Source: Ancylobacter polymorphus
Lineage (GTDB): Bacteria > Pseudomonadota > Alphaproteobacteria > Rhizobiales > Xanthobacteraceae
DNA length: 64,000 nucleotides
Assembly (NCBI RefSeq): GCF_030813495.1
Contig: NZ_JAUSUI010000003.1
Location: 248,001-312,000 of the forward strand
Reading direction: 5' to 3'
A program made the translations under genes and the position numbers. The notes beneath the pieces were generated by a model. It was not told where the DNA came from. It made no database searches and was given only the letters and a program-made list of their open reading frames with translations. Within the stretch, counting starts at the first letter, position 1; every line of letters starts with the position of its first letter. Positions 8,497 through 17,628 of this stretch are shown one piece after another.

Positions 8497-11400
8497 TCAC
8501 TCGGCCGCAAGCGGCGCGATATGGGCCTCGCCGTGCTGCCGCAGCGGGCGGTTGCCCGCCAGACGCCGCAGCAGCACGTAGAAGACGGGCGTAAGGAACA
8601 GCCCGAAGAAGGTGACGCCGATCATGCCGGCGAACACGGCGATGCCCATGGCATGGCGCATCTCGGCGCCGGCGCCGGTGGAGAGCACCAGCGGCAGCAC
8701 GCCCATGATGAAGGCGAAGGAGGTCATCAGGATCGGCCGCAGGCGCAGGCGGCTGGCCTCGATCGCCGCCTCCACCGGGTTGCGGCCCATGAATTCCAGC
8801 TCGCGGGCGAATTCGACGATCAGGATCGCGTTCTTCGCCGACAGGCCGACCAGCACGACGAGGCCGATCTGGGTGAAGATGTTGTTGTCGCCCCCGCCCA
8901 GCCACACGCCATAGAGCGCCGCCAGCAGGCCCATGGGCACGATCAGAATGATCGCGATGGGCAGCGTCAGGCTTTCATATTGCGCCGCCAGCACGAGGAA
9001 GACGAGCAGCAGGGCGAGCGGGAAGACGATGAGCGAGGAATCGCCGGCGAGAATCTCCTGATAGGTGAGGTCAGTCCATTCATAGTCGAAGCCCGGCGGC
9101 AGCACCTCGGCGGCGATCCGCATCGCCGCTTCCTGCGCCTGGCCGGAGGAATAGCCGGGCGCGGGGGAGGCGTTGAAGTCGGCGGTGAGGAAGCCGTTAT
9201 AGCGCTGGGCCCGCTCCGGCCCGGCGGTGGTCTCCACTGTCAGCAGCGCCGAGAGCGGGATCATCTCGCCCGAGAGCGAGCGCACTTTCAGCTTGCCGAT
9301 GTCCTCCGGCCGGGCGCGGAACGGCGCGTCGGCCTGCGCCCGCACCGAGTAGGTGCGGCCAAACTTGTTGAAGTCGTTGACATAGAGCGAGCCGAGATAG
9401 ACCTGCAGCGTCTCGAACACGGAACTGATCGGCACGCCGAGCTGGCGGGCCTTGGTGCGGTCCACATTGGTGAAGATCTGCGGCACGTTGATCTGGTAGG
9501 TGGTGAACTGCCCCGTGAGTTCCGGCGCCGCCATCGCCTTGGCCATGAAGGCGTTGGTGACCTCGTTCAGCGCCTCGTAGCCACGGCCGGCGCGGTCCTC
9601 GATCTGCATTTTGAAGCCGCCTACCACCCCGAGACCCTGCACCGGCGGGGGCGGGAACATGGCGATGAAGGCCCCCTTGATCACCCCGTATTTCTGGTTC
9701 AGCGCCCCGGCGATGGCACCGGCCGAGAGTTCCGGGCTCGTGCGCTCCTCGAACGGGTCGAGCACCGAGAACACGATGCCGGCATTGGACGAGTTGGAGA
9801 AGCCGGCGATGGAGAGGCCGGGGAAGGCCACCGCGTTCGAGACGCCGGGCTGGGCCAGCGTGATCTCGGTCATCTGCCGGATCACCTCTTCCGTCCGGTC
9901 GAGCGTGGCACCGTCGGGCAGCTGGGCGAAGCCGACGAGATACTGCTTGTCCTGCGCCGGCACGAAGCCCGGAGGTACCGCCTGGAACAGCCACCAGGTG
10001 GCGCCCAGCATCACGGCGTAGAACACCATGACGAGGCTTTTCACCTTCAGCGTGCCGCGCACGCCGCCGCCATAGCCGCGCGAGCCGCGGGCGAACACCC
10101 AGTTGAAGCCGCGGAAGAACCAGCCGAACAGGAAGTTGATGACGCGCTGGAGCGCGTCCGGCGGGGTATCGTGGCCACGCAGCAGCAGCGCCGCCAGCGC
10201 CGGCGAGAGGGTAAGCGAGTTGATCGCCGAGATCACCGTCGAAATGGCGATGGTGAGGGCGAACTGGCGGTAGAACTGGCCCGACAGACCGGTGATGAAG
10301 GCGAGCGGCACGAACACCGCCACCAGCACCAGCGCGATGGCGATGATGGGACCGGACACCTCGCTCATCGCCTGATAGGCGGCGGCGCGGGGCGTCAGCC
10401 CGTTCTCGATGTTGCGCTCGACATTCTCCACCACCACGATGGCGTCGTCGACGACGATGCCGATGGCCAGCACGAGGCCGAACAGGCTCAGCGCGTTGAT
10501 GGAGAAGCCGAACAGATACATCACCGCGAAGGTGCCGACGATGGAGACCGGCACGGCGAGCAGCGGGATGATCGAGGCGCGCCAGGTCTGCAGGAACACC
10601 ACGACGACGATGACGACCAGCGCCACCGCTTCGAACAGTGTGTGCACCACGGCGTCGATGGAGGCGTCGACGAAGCGGGTGGTGTCGTAGACGATGTCGA
10701 AGTCGACGCCTTCCGGCATCGTCTTCTTCACTTCCGCCATGGTGGCGCGGACATTCTCGGCGATTTCCAGCGCGTTGGAGCCCGGCGCCTGGAACACGCC
10801 GAGGCCGACCGCCTGCTTGTTGTCGAGCAGCGAGCGCAGCGCATAATCGGCGGCGCCGAGTTCGAGCCGCGCCACGTCGCGCAGGCGTACCACCTGCCCG
10901 TTGGCGCCGGTCTTCACGACGATGTCGCCGAACTCTTCCTCGGTCTCCAGCCGGCCTTGCGCGTTGATGGTGAGCTGAAGGTCGACGCCCTCCAGCGCCG
11001 GCGAGGCGCCGACGATACCGGCGGCGGCCTGCACGTTCTGGGCGCGGATCTCGCTGACCACGTCGCCGGCGGAGAGCCCGTGCTCGGCGATCTTCTGCGG
11101 GTCGAGCCAGACGCGCATCGAGTAGTCGCCGCCGCCGAAAATGTCGATCTGGCCGACGCCACCGATGCGGGCCAGCCGGTCCTTCACGTTCAGCACGGCG
11201 TAATTACGGAGATAGGTGATGTCGTAGCGGTCATTGGGCGAGATGAGATGCACCACCATGAGGAAGGTGGGCGAGCTCTTGGCCGTGGTGATGCCGAGCG
11301 CGCGCACCTCTTCCGGCAGGCGCGGCTCGGCCTGGCCGACGCGGTTCTGCACCAGCTGCGTCGCCTTGTCCGGGTCGGTGCCGAGCTTGAAGGTGACGGT

Positions 11401-11676
11401 CAGCGTCATCACGCCGTCCGTCGTCGCCTGCGAGGACATGTAGAGCATGTCCTCGACGCCATTGATCGCTTCCTCGATCGGGGTGGCAACCGTCGCGGCG
11501 ATGACCTTCGGGCTGGCGCCGGGATAGGTGGCGCGGACGATGACCTGCGGCGGCACGACTTCCGGATATTCAGAAATCGGCATCACCCGCAGGGCCAGCA
11601 GCCCCGCGAGGAAGATCAGAACGGAGAGGACGCCGGCGAAAATCGGCCGGTCGATGAAGAATTTGGACAGATTCAT
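8497..11676 (-). CDS. RND efflux permease, HAE-1 type (AcrB/MexB-like)
   Basis: This proton-driven multidrug pump subunit of about 1059 residues has the full RND length, with two repeats of six helices and large periplasmic loops. The start at 11676 (MNLSKFFIDRPIFAGVLSVL) is preceded by GGAGGAC at good spacing. The proton relay is intact: the Asp pair in GIVVDDAIVVVENVERN (helix 4) and the Lys in GLSAKNAILIVEFARE (helix 10). The adaptor gene lies 38 bp upstream. No outer-membrane TolC-type gene is present nearby, so the trimeric exporter would have to borrow one. Substrate is unknown. Confidence 0.95.
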   Translation of the reverse strand: MNLSKFFIDRPIFAGVLSVLIFLAGLLALRVMPISEYPEVVPPQVIVRATYPGASPKVIAATVATPIEEAINGVEDMLYMSSQATTDGVMTLTVTFKLGTDPDKATQLVQNRVGQAEPRLPEEVRALGITTAKSSPTFLMVVHLISPNDRYDITYLRNYAVLNVKDRLARIGGVGQIDIFGGGDYSMRVWLDPQKIAEHGLSAGDVVSEIRAQNVQAAAGIVGASPALEGVDLQLTINAQGRLETEEEFGDIVVKTGANGQVVRLRDVARLELGAADYALRSLLDNKQAVGLGVFQAPGSNALEIAENVRATMAEVKKTMPEGVDFDIVYDTTRFVDASIDAVVHTLFEAVALVVIVVVVFLQTWRASIIPLLAVPVSIVGTFAVMYLFGFSINALSLFGLVLAIGIVVDDAIVVVENVERNIENGLTPRAAAYQAMSEVSGPIIAIALVLVAVFVPLAFITGLSGQFYRQFALTIAISTVISAINSLTLSPALAALLLRGHDTPPDALQRVINFLFGWFFRGFNWVFARGSRGYGGGVRGTLKVKSLVMVFYAVMLGATWWLFQAVPPGFVPAQDKQYLVGFAQLPDGATLDRTEEVIRQMTEITLAQPGVSNAVAFPGLSIAGFSNSSNAGIVFSVLDPFEERTSPELSAGAIAGALNQKYGVIKGAFIAMFPPPPVQGLGVVGGFKMQIEDRAGRGYEALNEVTNAFMAKAMAAPELTGQFTTYQINVPQIFTNVDRTKARQLGVPISSVFETLQVYLGSLYVNDFNKFGRTYSVRAQADAPFRARPEDIGKLKVRSLSGEMIPLSALLTVETTAGPERAQRYNGFLTADFNASPAPGYSSGQAQEAAMRIAAEVLPPGFDYEWTDLTYQEILAGDSSLIVFPLALLLVFLVLAAQYESLTLPIAIILIVPMGLLAALYGVWLGGGDNNIFTQIGLVVLVGLSAKNAILIVEFARELEFMGRNPVEAAIEASRLRLRPILMTSFAFIMGVLPLVLSTGAGAEMRHAMGIAVFAGMIGVTFFGLFLTPVFYVLLRRLAGNRPLRQHGEAHIAPLAAE

Positions 11677-11714
11677 AGCGTCCTCCCCCAAGGAGGCAGA
11701 GCGGCGGGCTGCGA

Positions 11715-13034
11715 TCAGCGCGCGGCGACGGCGGTGTTCGGGTCCGTCGCGGAGGCGGCGGAAGCGGATTCCATGGGCACGATCTCAGGCGCGACGACCG
11801 CGCCGGGGCGCACGCGCTGCAGGCCGTTGACGACGATGCGCTCGCCTTCCTTCAGCCCGTCGGTGATGACGCGCAGCCCGTCGGCCGGCGGGCCGAGCGT
11901 GACCTTGCGCCAGACGGCCTTGTTGTCGTCGCCGACCACGAAGACGAACTTCTTGTCCTGGTCGGTGCCGATGGCGCGCTCATTCACCGCCAGCGCCGGC
12001 TGGGTCTTGGCGCGGCCCATCTTCACCCGGGCGAACTGGCCGGGAACGAGGCGGCCGTCCTTGTTGTCGAACACGGCGCGCAGGCGGAATGTACCGGTGG
12101 CAGCATCGACCTGGTTGTCGACCAGCTGGAGATGGCCGCGCACCGGGCGGGCGGCCGTGGTGGCGGTGGTGATCTCGACCGGAATCTGGTCGATCTCGGT
12201 CAACGCGATGTCATGCTCGCCGACCGAGGCCAGCGCCTCGGCGACGGTGTTCTCGTCGGCGTCAAAACTGACATAGATCGGATCGACCGAAACGAGGCTG
12301 GTGAGCACCGGCGAGGAGGCGCCGGCGGCGACGAGGTTGCCGACCGTCACCTCGATCCGCCCGACCCGCCCGTCCACCGGGGCACGCACCTCGGTGTAGC
12401 CGAGATCGAGCTTGGCGGTCTGCACGGCGGCATCGGCCGCGCGCAGATTCGCCTCCGCCTCGCGGAAGGCATTGGTGCGCTGGTCGAGATCGCGCACCGA
12501 AACGGTGCGGTTGTCGACGAGCTGCTTGCCGCGTTCCAGCTCGCTGCGGGTGAGTTCAACGCGGGCGGCGGCGGCTTCGCGCAGCGATTCCGCGCGGGTC
12601 AGCGCGGCCTGGAACGGCGCGGGGTCGATGGTCACCAGCAGGTCGCCCTGCTTGACCAGCGCGCCCTCGCGGAAATGGATCTTCTCCACCGCGCCGGCGA
12701 CGCGCGGGCGCACCTCCACCACCTCGACGGCCCGCAGGCGGCCGGAGAACTCGTCCCACTTCATGGTCTCGCGGGTCTTCAGCACCGCAACTTCCACCGG
12801 CATGGCCGGCGGGGCGGCAGCTTCCGCCGGAGCGGGATCGGTGGCCAGCGCGGTCGAACTCGGCCACGCCACGAACACCGCGCCGCCGGTGGCGATGAGG
12901 GCGAGGGTCAGCGCCAGCCCGGCCTCGCGCCAGCCTTTGGCGCGGCGCCCACGCGGAGCGGCTGCATCGTGGGCGATGACGGCGTGTGCGATCGGTGTCG
13001 GGGCGGCATCGGTGCCGAAGCGGTTGTCACTCAT
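11715..13034 (-). CDS. RND efflux adaptor (periplasmic membrane-fusion protein)
   Basis: This protein of about 439 residues begins at the ATG at 13034; the longer frame upstream is the antisense of the hydrolase gene. It has a membrane anchor (GLALTLALIATGGAVFVAW) without a lipobox cysteine. A lipoyl half follows (RLRAVEVVEVRPRVAGAVEK), then a helical hairpin (LTRAESLREAAAARVELTRS), a second lipoyl half (VRAPVDGRVGRIEVTVGNL) and a beta-barrel/membrane-proximal domain. It is the AcrA/MexA-type partner of the downstream permease. The hydrolase-fold gene ends 17 bp upstream, so all three are probably co-transcribed. Confidence 0.93.
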   Translation of the reverse strand: MSDNRFGTDAAPTPIAHAVIAHDAAAPRGRRAKGWREAGLALTLALIATGGAVFVAWPSSTALATDPAPAEAAAPPAMPVEVAVLKTRETMKWDEFSGRLRAVEVVEVRPRVAGAVEKIHFREGALVKQGDLLVTIDPAPFQAALTRAESLREAAAARVELTRSELERGKQLVDNRTVSVRDLDQRTNAFREAEANLRAADAAVQTAKLDLGYTEVRAPVDGRVGRIEVTVGNLVAAGASSPVLTSLVSVDPIYVSFDADENTVAEALASVGEHDIALTEIDQIPVEITTATTAARPVRGHLQLVDNQVDAATGTFRLRAVFDNKDGRLVPGQFARVKMGRAKTQPALAVNERAIGTDQDKKFVFVVGDDNKAVWRKVTLGPPADGLRVITDGLKEGERIVVNGLQRVRPGAVVAPEIVPMESASAASATDPNTAVAAR

Positions 13035-13051
13035 GACCTGTCTCCCGGGCC

Positions 13052-13996
13052 TCAGGCCCGAATGGTGCGAAGCGGTGCGGCGGAATGTTCCGCCAGAAAG
13101 GTGCCGAACAGTCCGCGCAGGACCGTTTCCCAGGCCGGGGCCGCCTCGATGGCGGCGTCGATGCTCTGGTTCGAACAGTTGGTGCCTTCGAGCAGATGGC
13201 TTTCCACCGACACACCGCCCGCACGCAGACGCTCGGCATAGGCGAGGCTCTCGTCGCGGATCGGACAGTCGGCGGAGGTGACGATCAGCGCCGGGGCAAG
13301 ACCGCCGAGCCGGCGCGAGCCGAGCGGGGCGGCATAGGGATGGGCGGCGCGGTCGGCGCTGCCGAGATAAAGGTGCCAGCCATCCGCCCATTTGCAGCCC
13401 GAGGCTCCTGCCGATGCAGCGTGGATCGAGCCAGTACACAGGCTGGGATCGACCATGGGCGAGATCAGGATCTGCCCGGCCAGTGGCGGCGCCTGCTGGT
13501 CGCGCGCCATCAGGCTGAGGGCGGTGGCAAGGTTTGCCCCGGCTTCCTCGCCGGCGACGAACAGCCGCGCGCCGCGGCCCGCCCATTTCGACCGCTCGGC
13601 CGATAGCCGGCCCAGCGCCTTGAAGGAGAGGTTCAGCGCCGCCGGAAACGGGTGTTCCGGCGCCAGCGGATAATCAATCGACACCACCACCGCGCCGGCT
13701 TCGGCCATGATGCGGCAGAGATGGGCGCTGCAATCGAGGTCGCCATCGACAAAGCAGCCGCCATGCAGATGCAGCACCAGCGGCGCGGGACGCAACGGCA
13801 TGGCGGGGCGGTAGACGCGCGCGGCCAGCGCCTCCCCGTCCATGTCCAGCCTTGCCTCGGTCCACGCTGCGGTCATTGCGCCCACTACCGGGAGGAAGCC
13901 TCGGCTTCCACCCGATTCCAACGGTTGTTGCTGTTGCAGTGCGGCGAAACCTAGACCTGCATCGGGCTCGAAAAAATAGCCGATTGGCGATAACAT
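13052..13996 (-). CDS. Alpha/beta-hydrolase fold protein, HSL-like, with degenerate catalytic residues
   Basis: This 314-residue protein has the hormone-sensitive-lipase/acetyl-esterase fold: the oxyanion-hole HGGC (VLHLHGGCFVDGD), SIDYPLAPEHPFP, and a late acidic segment TSADCPIRDESLAYAE. The nucleophile elbow, normally GDSAGG, reads GEEAGAN here, so the catalytic serine is Glu. The region where the catalytic His (often HGF/HVF) should lie reads LLEGTNCSNQSID, with no His. It is therefore probably not a serine esterase; a binding or regulatory role is possible. The first ATG (13996) overlaps a palindrome in the divergent promoter region, so the internal ATG at 13876 is a reasonable alternative start. 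It precedes the RND adaptor and is divergent from a LysR gene. Confidence 0.8.
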   Translation of the reverse strand: MLSPIGYFFEPDAGLGFAALQQQQPLESGGSRGFLPVVGAMTAAWTEARLDMDGEALAARVYRPAMPLRPAPLVLHLHGGCFVDGDLDCSAHLCRIMAEAGAVVVSIDYPLAPEHPFPAALNLSFKALGRLSAERSKWAGRGARLFVAGEEAGANLATALSLMARDQQAPPLAGQILISPMVDPSLCTGSIHAASAGASGCKWADGWHLYLGSADRAAHPYAAPLGSRRLGGLAPALIVTSADCPIRDESLAYAERLRAGGVSVESHLLEGTNCSNQSIDAAIEAAPAWETVLRGLFGTFLAEHSAAPLRTIRA

Positions 13997-14016
13997 TATT
14001 CACATATGGAAATAAT
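13995..14016. promoter_or_regulatory. Candidate LysR operator in the divergent intergenic region
   Basis: An inverted repeat ATTATT (13995-14000)/AATAAT (14011-14016) with a 10-bp AT-rich spacer sits 12 bp before the LysR start codon. It has the size and symmetry of a LysR-type box. Its overlap with the upstream-most hydrolase ATG argues for a later hydrolase start. Function is inferred. Confidence 0.45.
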
Positions 14017-14028
14017 CGCACGGTAGCC

Positions 14029-14979
14029 ATGGACCAGATTGCCGCGATGCGGGCCTTTGTCCGGGTGGTGGAAGCCGGCACGTTCAGCCGTGCCGCCGAC
14101 CTGCTCGACATGCCGAAACCCACCGTGACCAAGCATATCCAGCAGCTTGAGGCGCATCTGCGCACCAAGCTGCTCAACCGCTCGACCCGCCGCGTCGCCG
14201 TGACCCCCGACGGCGCCGCCTATTATGAGCGGGCGGTGGCGCTGCTCTCCGATCTCGATGAGCTCGACGGGTCAATGACCCGCTCGCAGGCGAGCCCGGC
14301 CGGGCGGCTGCGGGTGGACGTGCCGTCCTCGCTCGCGCTCTACGCTCTCATCCCGGCGCTGCCGGACTTCTTCGCCCGCTATCCCGACATCCAGCTCGAT
14401 CTCGGCGTTACCGACCGGCCGGTGGATCTGCTGGCCGAGAATGTCGACTGCGCGATCCGCGGCGGCGAGCGGCTCGACCCGACGCTGATTGCCCGCCGCA
14501 TCGGCGCCCTGCCGCTCATGCACTACGCCTCGCCCGCCTACATCGCCCGCCACGGCCTGCCGGAGCATCCGCGCGACCTCGCGCAGGGGCACCGCGTCAT
14601 CGGCTATTTCAGCGCTCGCACCGGGCGGCCCATGGCGTTCGACATGGTGCGGGGCGAGGAAAGCTATGAGCTGCGCCTGCCGCATGTGCTGGCGACGAAT
14701 GATTCCACCGCCTATCTCGCCGCCGGCCTCGCCGGGCTCGGTATCACCCAGACGATCGATGCGATGGTCGGGCCTTATCTCGAGACCGGCGCCCTGGTGC
14801 GGGTGCTGCCCGAGTGGCAGGCGGGCCCCATCGTGCTGCATGTCGTCTACGCGCCGAACCGGCACCTGAGCAGCCGGCTGCGGGTTTTCGTCGACTGGGT
14901 AGCGGAACTGTTCGGTTCCGGCGGCGCCTACCGCCCCGCCGGGCCGGCGCTGCATCTGCCGGTGCGGGCGCCGGGGTGA
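14029..14979 (+). CDS. LysR-family transcriptional regulator
   Basis: This regulator of about 316 residues starts at the ATG at 14029 (MDQIAAMRAFVRVVEAGTFS), the classic LysR N-terminus. The winged helix-turn-helix covers residues about 5-65 (RAADLLDMPKPTVTKHIQQL; LNRSTRRVAVTPDG). The C-terminal effector-binding domain resembles the CrgA/DmlR-type subfamily (SPAGRLRVDVPSSLA; CAIRGGERLDPTLIARRIG). It is divergent from the hydrolase/RND operon and is the obvious candidate to control it, possibly in response to a pump substrate. Effector unknown. Confidence 0.93.
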   Translation: MDQIAAMRAFVRVVEAGTFSRAADLLDMPKPTVTKHIQQLEAHLRTKLLNRSTRRVAVTPDGAAYYERAVALLSDLDELDGSMTRSQASPAGRLRVDVPSSLALYALIPALPDFFARYPDIQLDLGVTDRPVDLLAENVDCAIRGGERLDPTLIARRIGALPLMHYASPAYIARHGLPEHPRDLAQGHRVIGYFSARTGRPMAFDMVRGEESYELRLPHVLATNDSTAYLAAGLAGLGITQTIDAMVGPYLETGALVRVLPEWQAGPIVLHVVYAPNRHLSSRLRVFVDWVAELFGSGGAYRPAGPALHLPVRAPG

Positions 14980-14990
14980 AGCGGCGCCCT

Positions 14991-17147
14991 CTACTCCGCC
15001 GCGTCCTTCGCATGGCCGAGGCGGGCGGCGAGTGTGTCGACCAGTTCGCCGGCGGCCTCGGCGATCACCGTGCCGGGAGGGTAGATCGCCTCCGCCCCGG
15101 CGGCGCGCACAGCGTCGTAGTCCTGCGGCGGCACCACCCCGCCCACCACCACCATGATGTCCGGCCGCCCCTGCGCGGCCAGCGCCGCCTTCACCTGCGG
15201 CACCAGAGTGAGGTGGCCGGCGGCGAGCGAGGAAATGCCGATCACATGCACGTCGTTCTCCACCGCCTGCCTTGCGGCTTCCTCGGGCGTGGCGAAGAGC
15301 GGGCCGATATCGACATCGAAGCCGAGATCGGCAAAAGCGGAGGCGATCACCTTCTGGCCGCGGTCATGCCCGTCCTGCCCGACCTTGGCGACGAGGAGGC
15401 GCGGGCGCCGGCCTTCCTCGCGCTCGAACGCCTCGACGCGTGCCCGCACCTGCGCGACCCTGTCGCCCATCGCTCCCGCCTCCCGCCGGTAGACGCCGGA
15501 GACCGCACGGATTTCCGCCCGGTGCCGGCCGAAGACGCGCTCCAGCGCGTCGGAGATTTCGCCCACCGTCGCCTTGGCGCGGGCCGCATCGATGGCGAGG
15601 GCGAGCAGATTGGCGCCGCCGCGTGCGCCGTTCTCCAGCGCGGCCAGCGTCTGCGCTACCGCCTGCGGATCGCGCTCGGCCTTCAGCCGCGCCAGCTTGT
15701 CGAGCTGCGCCGCCCGCACGGCGGAATTGTCGACCTTGAGCACGTCGATCGGCATTTCCCGCGCGGGCCGGTACTTGTTGACGCCGACCACGGTCTGGGC
15801 GCCAGAGTCGATCCGCGCCTGCGTCGTGGCGGCGGCCTCTTCGATGCGCAGCTTCGGGATGCCGGCCTCGATCGCCTTGGCCATGCCGCCCAGTTCCTCC
15901 ACCTCGGCGATATGGCCGAGCGCCTTCTGTGCCAGATCGGCGGTGAGCTTTTCCACGAAGAACGAGCCGCCCCAGGGGTCGATGGCCCGGGTGGTGCCGC
16001 TCTCCTGCTGCAGCAGTATTTGCGTGTTGCGGGCGATGCGGGCGGAGAAGTCGGTGGGCAGCGCCAGCGCCTCGTCGAGCGCGTTGGTGTGCAGCGACTG
16101 GGTGTGCCCCTGCGTCGCCGCCATCGCCTCCACCATGGTGCGCATGACGTTGTTGAACACGTCCTGCGCCGTCAGGCTCCAGCCCGAGGTCTGCGAATGG
16201 GTGCGCAGCGGCAGGGACTTGGGGTTGGCGGCGCCGAGATCCTGCATCAGCTTCGCCCAGATCAGCCGGGCGGCGCGCAGCTTGGCGACCTCCATGAAGA
16301 AGTTCATGCCGATGGCCCAGAAGAAGGAGAGGCGCGGCGCGAAGGTGTCGATGGGCATTCCCGCCGCCACCCCGGCGCGCACATAGTCGATCCCGTCGGC
16401 GAGTGTATAGGCGAGCTCCAGATCCTGCGTCGCCCCCGCCTCCTGCATGTGGTAGCCGGAGATCGAGATCGAGTTGAAGCGCGGCATCTCCTTGGAGGTG
16501 AAGGCGAAAATGTCGGAGATGATCCGCATGGAGGGGCCGGGCGGGTAGATATAGGTATTGCGGACCATGAACTCCTTGAGGATGTCGTTCTGGATGGTCC
16601 CGGAGAGCTGGGCGGGTTTCACCCCCTGCTCCTCCGCCGCCACGACATAGAGCGCGAGGATCGGCAGTACCGCCCCGTTCATGGTCATGGACACGCTCAT
16701 CTGGTCCAGCGGAATGCCGGAGAACAGCGTGCGCATGTCGTAGATCGAATCGATGGCGACCCCCGCCATGCCGACATCGCCGGCGACGCGCGGATGATCG
16801 GAATCGTAGCCGCGATGGGTGGCGAGGTCGAAGGCGACCGAGAGCCCCTTCTGCCCGGCCGCCAGATTGCGGCGGTAGAAGGCGTTGGAATCCTCCGCCG
16901 TGGAGAAGCCGGCATATTGTCGGATGGTCCAGGGCTGGGTGGCGTACATGGTGGGGTAGGGCCCGCGCAGGAACGGCGCGATGCCGGGATAGCTGTCGAC
17001 GGCGCCGAGCCCCGCAATGTCGGCGGGGCCATAGAGCGGCTTCACCGCCAGCCCTTCCGGCGTCATCCAGTCATGGGCGACGGCTGCCGGCGCGGTCGGT
17101 TGCGGCGCCTGCCAGTCGCGGACGGCAAAATCCGGGATGCGGCTCAT
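14991..17147 (-). CDS. mutB: Methylmalonyl-CoA mutase, large catalytic subunit
   Basis: This protein of about 718 residues converts (R)-methylmalonyl-CoA to succinyl-CoA with adenosylcobalamin. The start at 17147 follows a GGGAGGACGCG ribosome site and gives the usual family length. The substrate barrel has [19 protein letters not shown] (N-terminal third) and the catalytic-His segment [19 protein letters not shown]. The cobalamin domain carries the base-off signature [20 protein letters not shown] (DxHxxG), near residue 600. It is the last gene of the propionate operon here, after mutA and a small exported protein. No methylmalonyl-CoA epimerase or MeaB chaperone is visible in the window. 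Confidence 0.96.
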   Translation of the reverse strand: MSRIPDFAVRDWQAPQPTAPAAVAHDWMTPEGLAVKPLYGPADIAGLGAVDSYPGIAPFLRGPYPTMYATQPWTIRQYAGFSTAEDSNAFYRRNLAAGQKGLSVAFDLATHRGYDSDHPRVAGDVGMAGVAIDSIYDMRTLFSGIPLDQMSVSMTMNGAVLPILALYVVAAEEQGVKPAQLSGTIQNDILKEFMVRNTYIYPPGPSMRIISDIFAFTSKEMPRFNSISISGYHMQEAGATQDLELAYTLADGIDYVRAGVAAGMPIDTFAPRLSFFWAIGMNFFMEVAKLRAARLIWAKLMQDLGAANPKSLPLRTHSQTSGWSLTAQDVFNNVMRTMVEAMAATQGHTQSLHTNALDEALALPTDFSARIARNTQILLQQESGTTRAIDPWGGSFFVEKLTADLAQKALGHIAEVEELGGMAKAIEAGIPKLRIEEAAATTQARIDSGAQTVVGVNKYRPAREMPIDVLKVDNSAVRAAQLDKLARLKAERDPQAVAQTLAALENGARGGANLLALAIDAARAKATVGEISDALERVFGRHRAEIRAVSGVYRREAGAMGDRVAQVRARVEAFEREEGRRPRLLVAKVGQDGHDRGQKVIASAFADLGFDVDIGPLFATPEEAARQAVENDVHVIGISSLAAGHLTLVPQVKAALAAQGRPDIMVVVGGVVPPQDYDAVRAAGAEAIYPPGTVIAEAAGELVDTLAARLGHAKDAAE

Positions 17148-17178
17148 CGCGCGTCCTCCCGGTGAGAGGTGCTGACGG

Positions 17179-17568
17179 CTAGGCCCGGCGTGCCACGAAG
17201 GAGCCGCTGCAGTTCTTCTCCGCCGATTGCCATTTGCCGGTGGCCACATCGCCACGCACCATGCCGCGCGCCGAAAGCGTGTCGCCCCCGCGCTCCACAC
17301 GGATGTCGATCCGCCCCAGAGCGCTCACCGTGCCGGTGGCATTCACCGGCCACAGCCCGCCATAGCTGATCTGGCCATCTTCCACCGCCAGCCGGAACTC
17401 CAGCCGCGTGTCGCACGGCCCGGACACCGGCTCGGCCGAGACCTGCCAGATGCCGTCGTGCAGGCTCAGCGCGCTCAATTCCTGCGCCGTTGCCGGCGCC
17501 GCCAGCAGCATCCCCCAAAGCGCCGCGCCGCAGGTCGCGCGACGCCACCCGTGATCCAGCGTTTTCAT
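17179..17568 (-). CDS. Small exported protein of unknown function between mutA and mutB
   Basis: This 129-residue protein has a signal peptide (basic start [14 protein letters not shown], hydrophobic core [11 protein letters not shown], cleavage near ATAQE). The mature part is about 100 residues and beta-rich: [20 protein letters not shown], then [11 protein letters not shown] and a C-terminal [11 protein letters not shown]. It carries two cysteines, which could form a disulfide in the periplasm. I do not recognise a family; the WxG/GxW pattern resembles small periplasmic beta-barrel proteins. It sits inside the mut operon, with 60 bp to mutA upstream and 31 bp to mutB downstream, although the mutase acts in the cytoplasm. 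Confidence 0.75.
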   Translation of the reverse strand: MKTLDHGWRRATCGAALWGMLLAAPATAQELSALSLHDGIWQVSAEPVSGPCDTRLEFRLAVEDGQISYGGLWPVNATGTVSALGRIDIRVERGGDTLSARGMVRGDVATGKWQSAEKNCSGSFVARRA

Positions 17569-17628
17569 GGTCTGTCCCTAGGTTGATGGCAGCCTGAGAG
17601 CTACCCCTGGGGCAACGGATGGCCGGGC

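Noticed and set aside
8521-12276. Very long plus-strand open frame (1251 codons) opposite the RND permease and adaptor genes
   Set aside because: It is rich in His, Asp, Arg and Gln, as expected from the antisense of GC-rich coding DNA. The minus-strand frames give complete, motif-bearing RND proteins, so this is a shadow.
14814-17165. Plus-strand open frame of 783 codons running through mutB
   Set aside because: It overlaps the LysR end and the complete mutB gene on the other strand, and shows the Arg/Gly/His-rich composition of an antisense frame.
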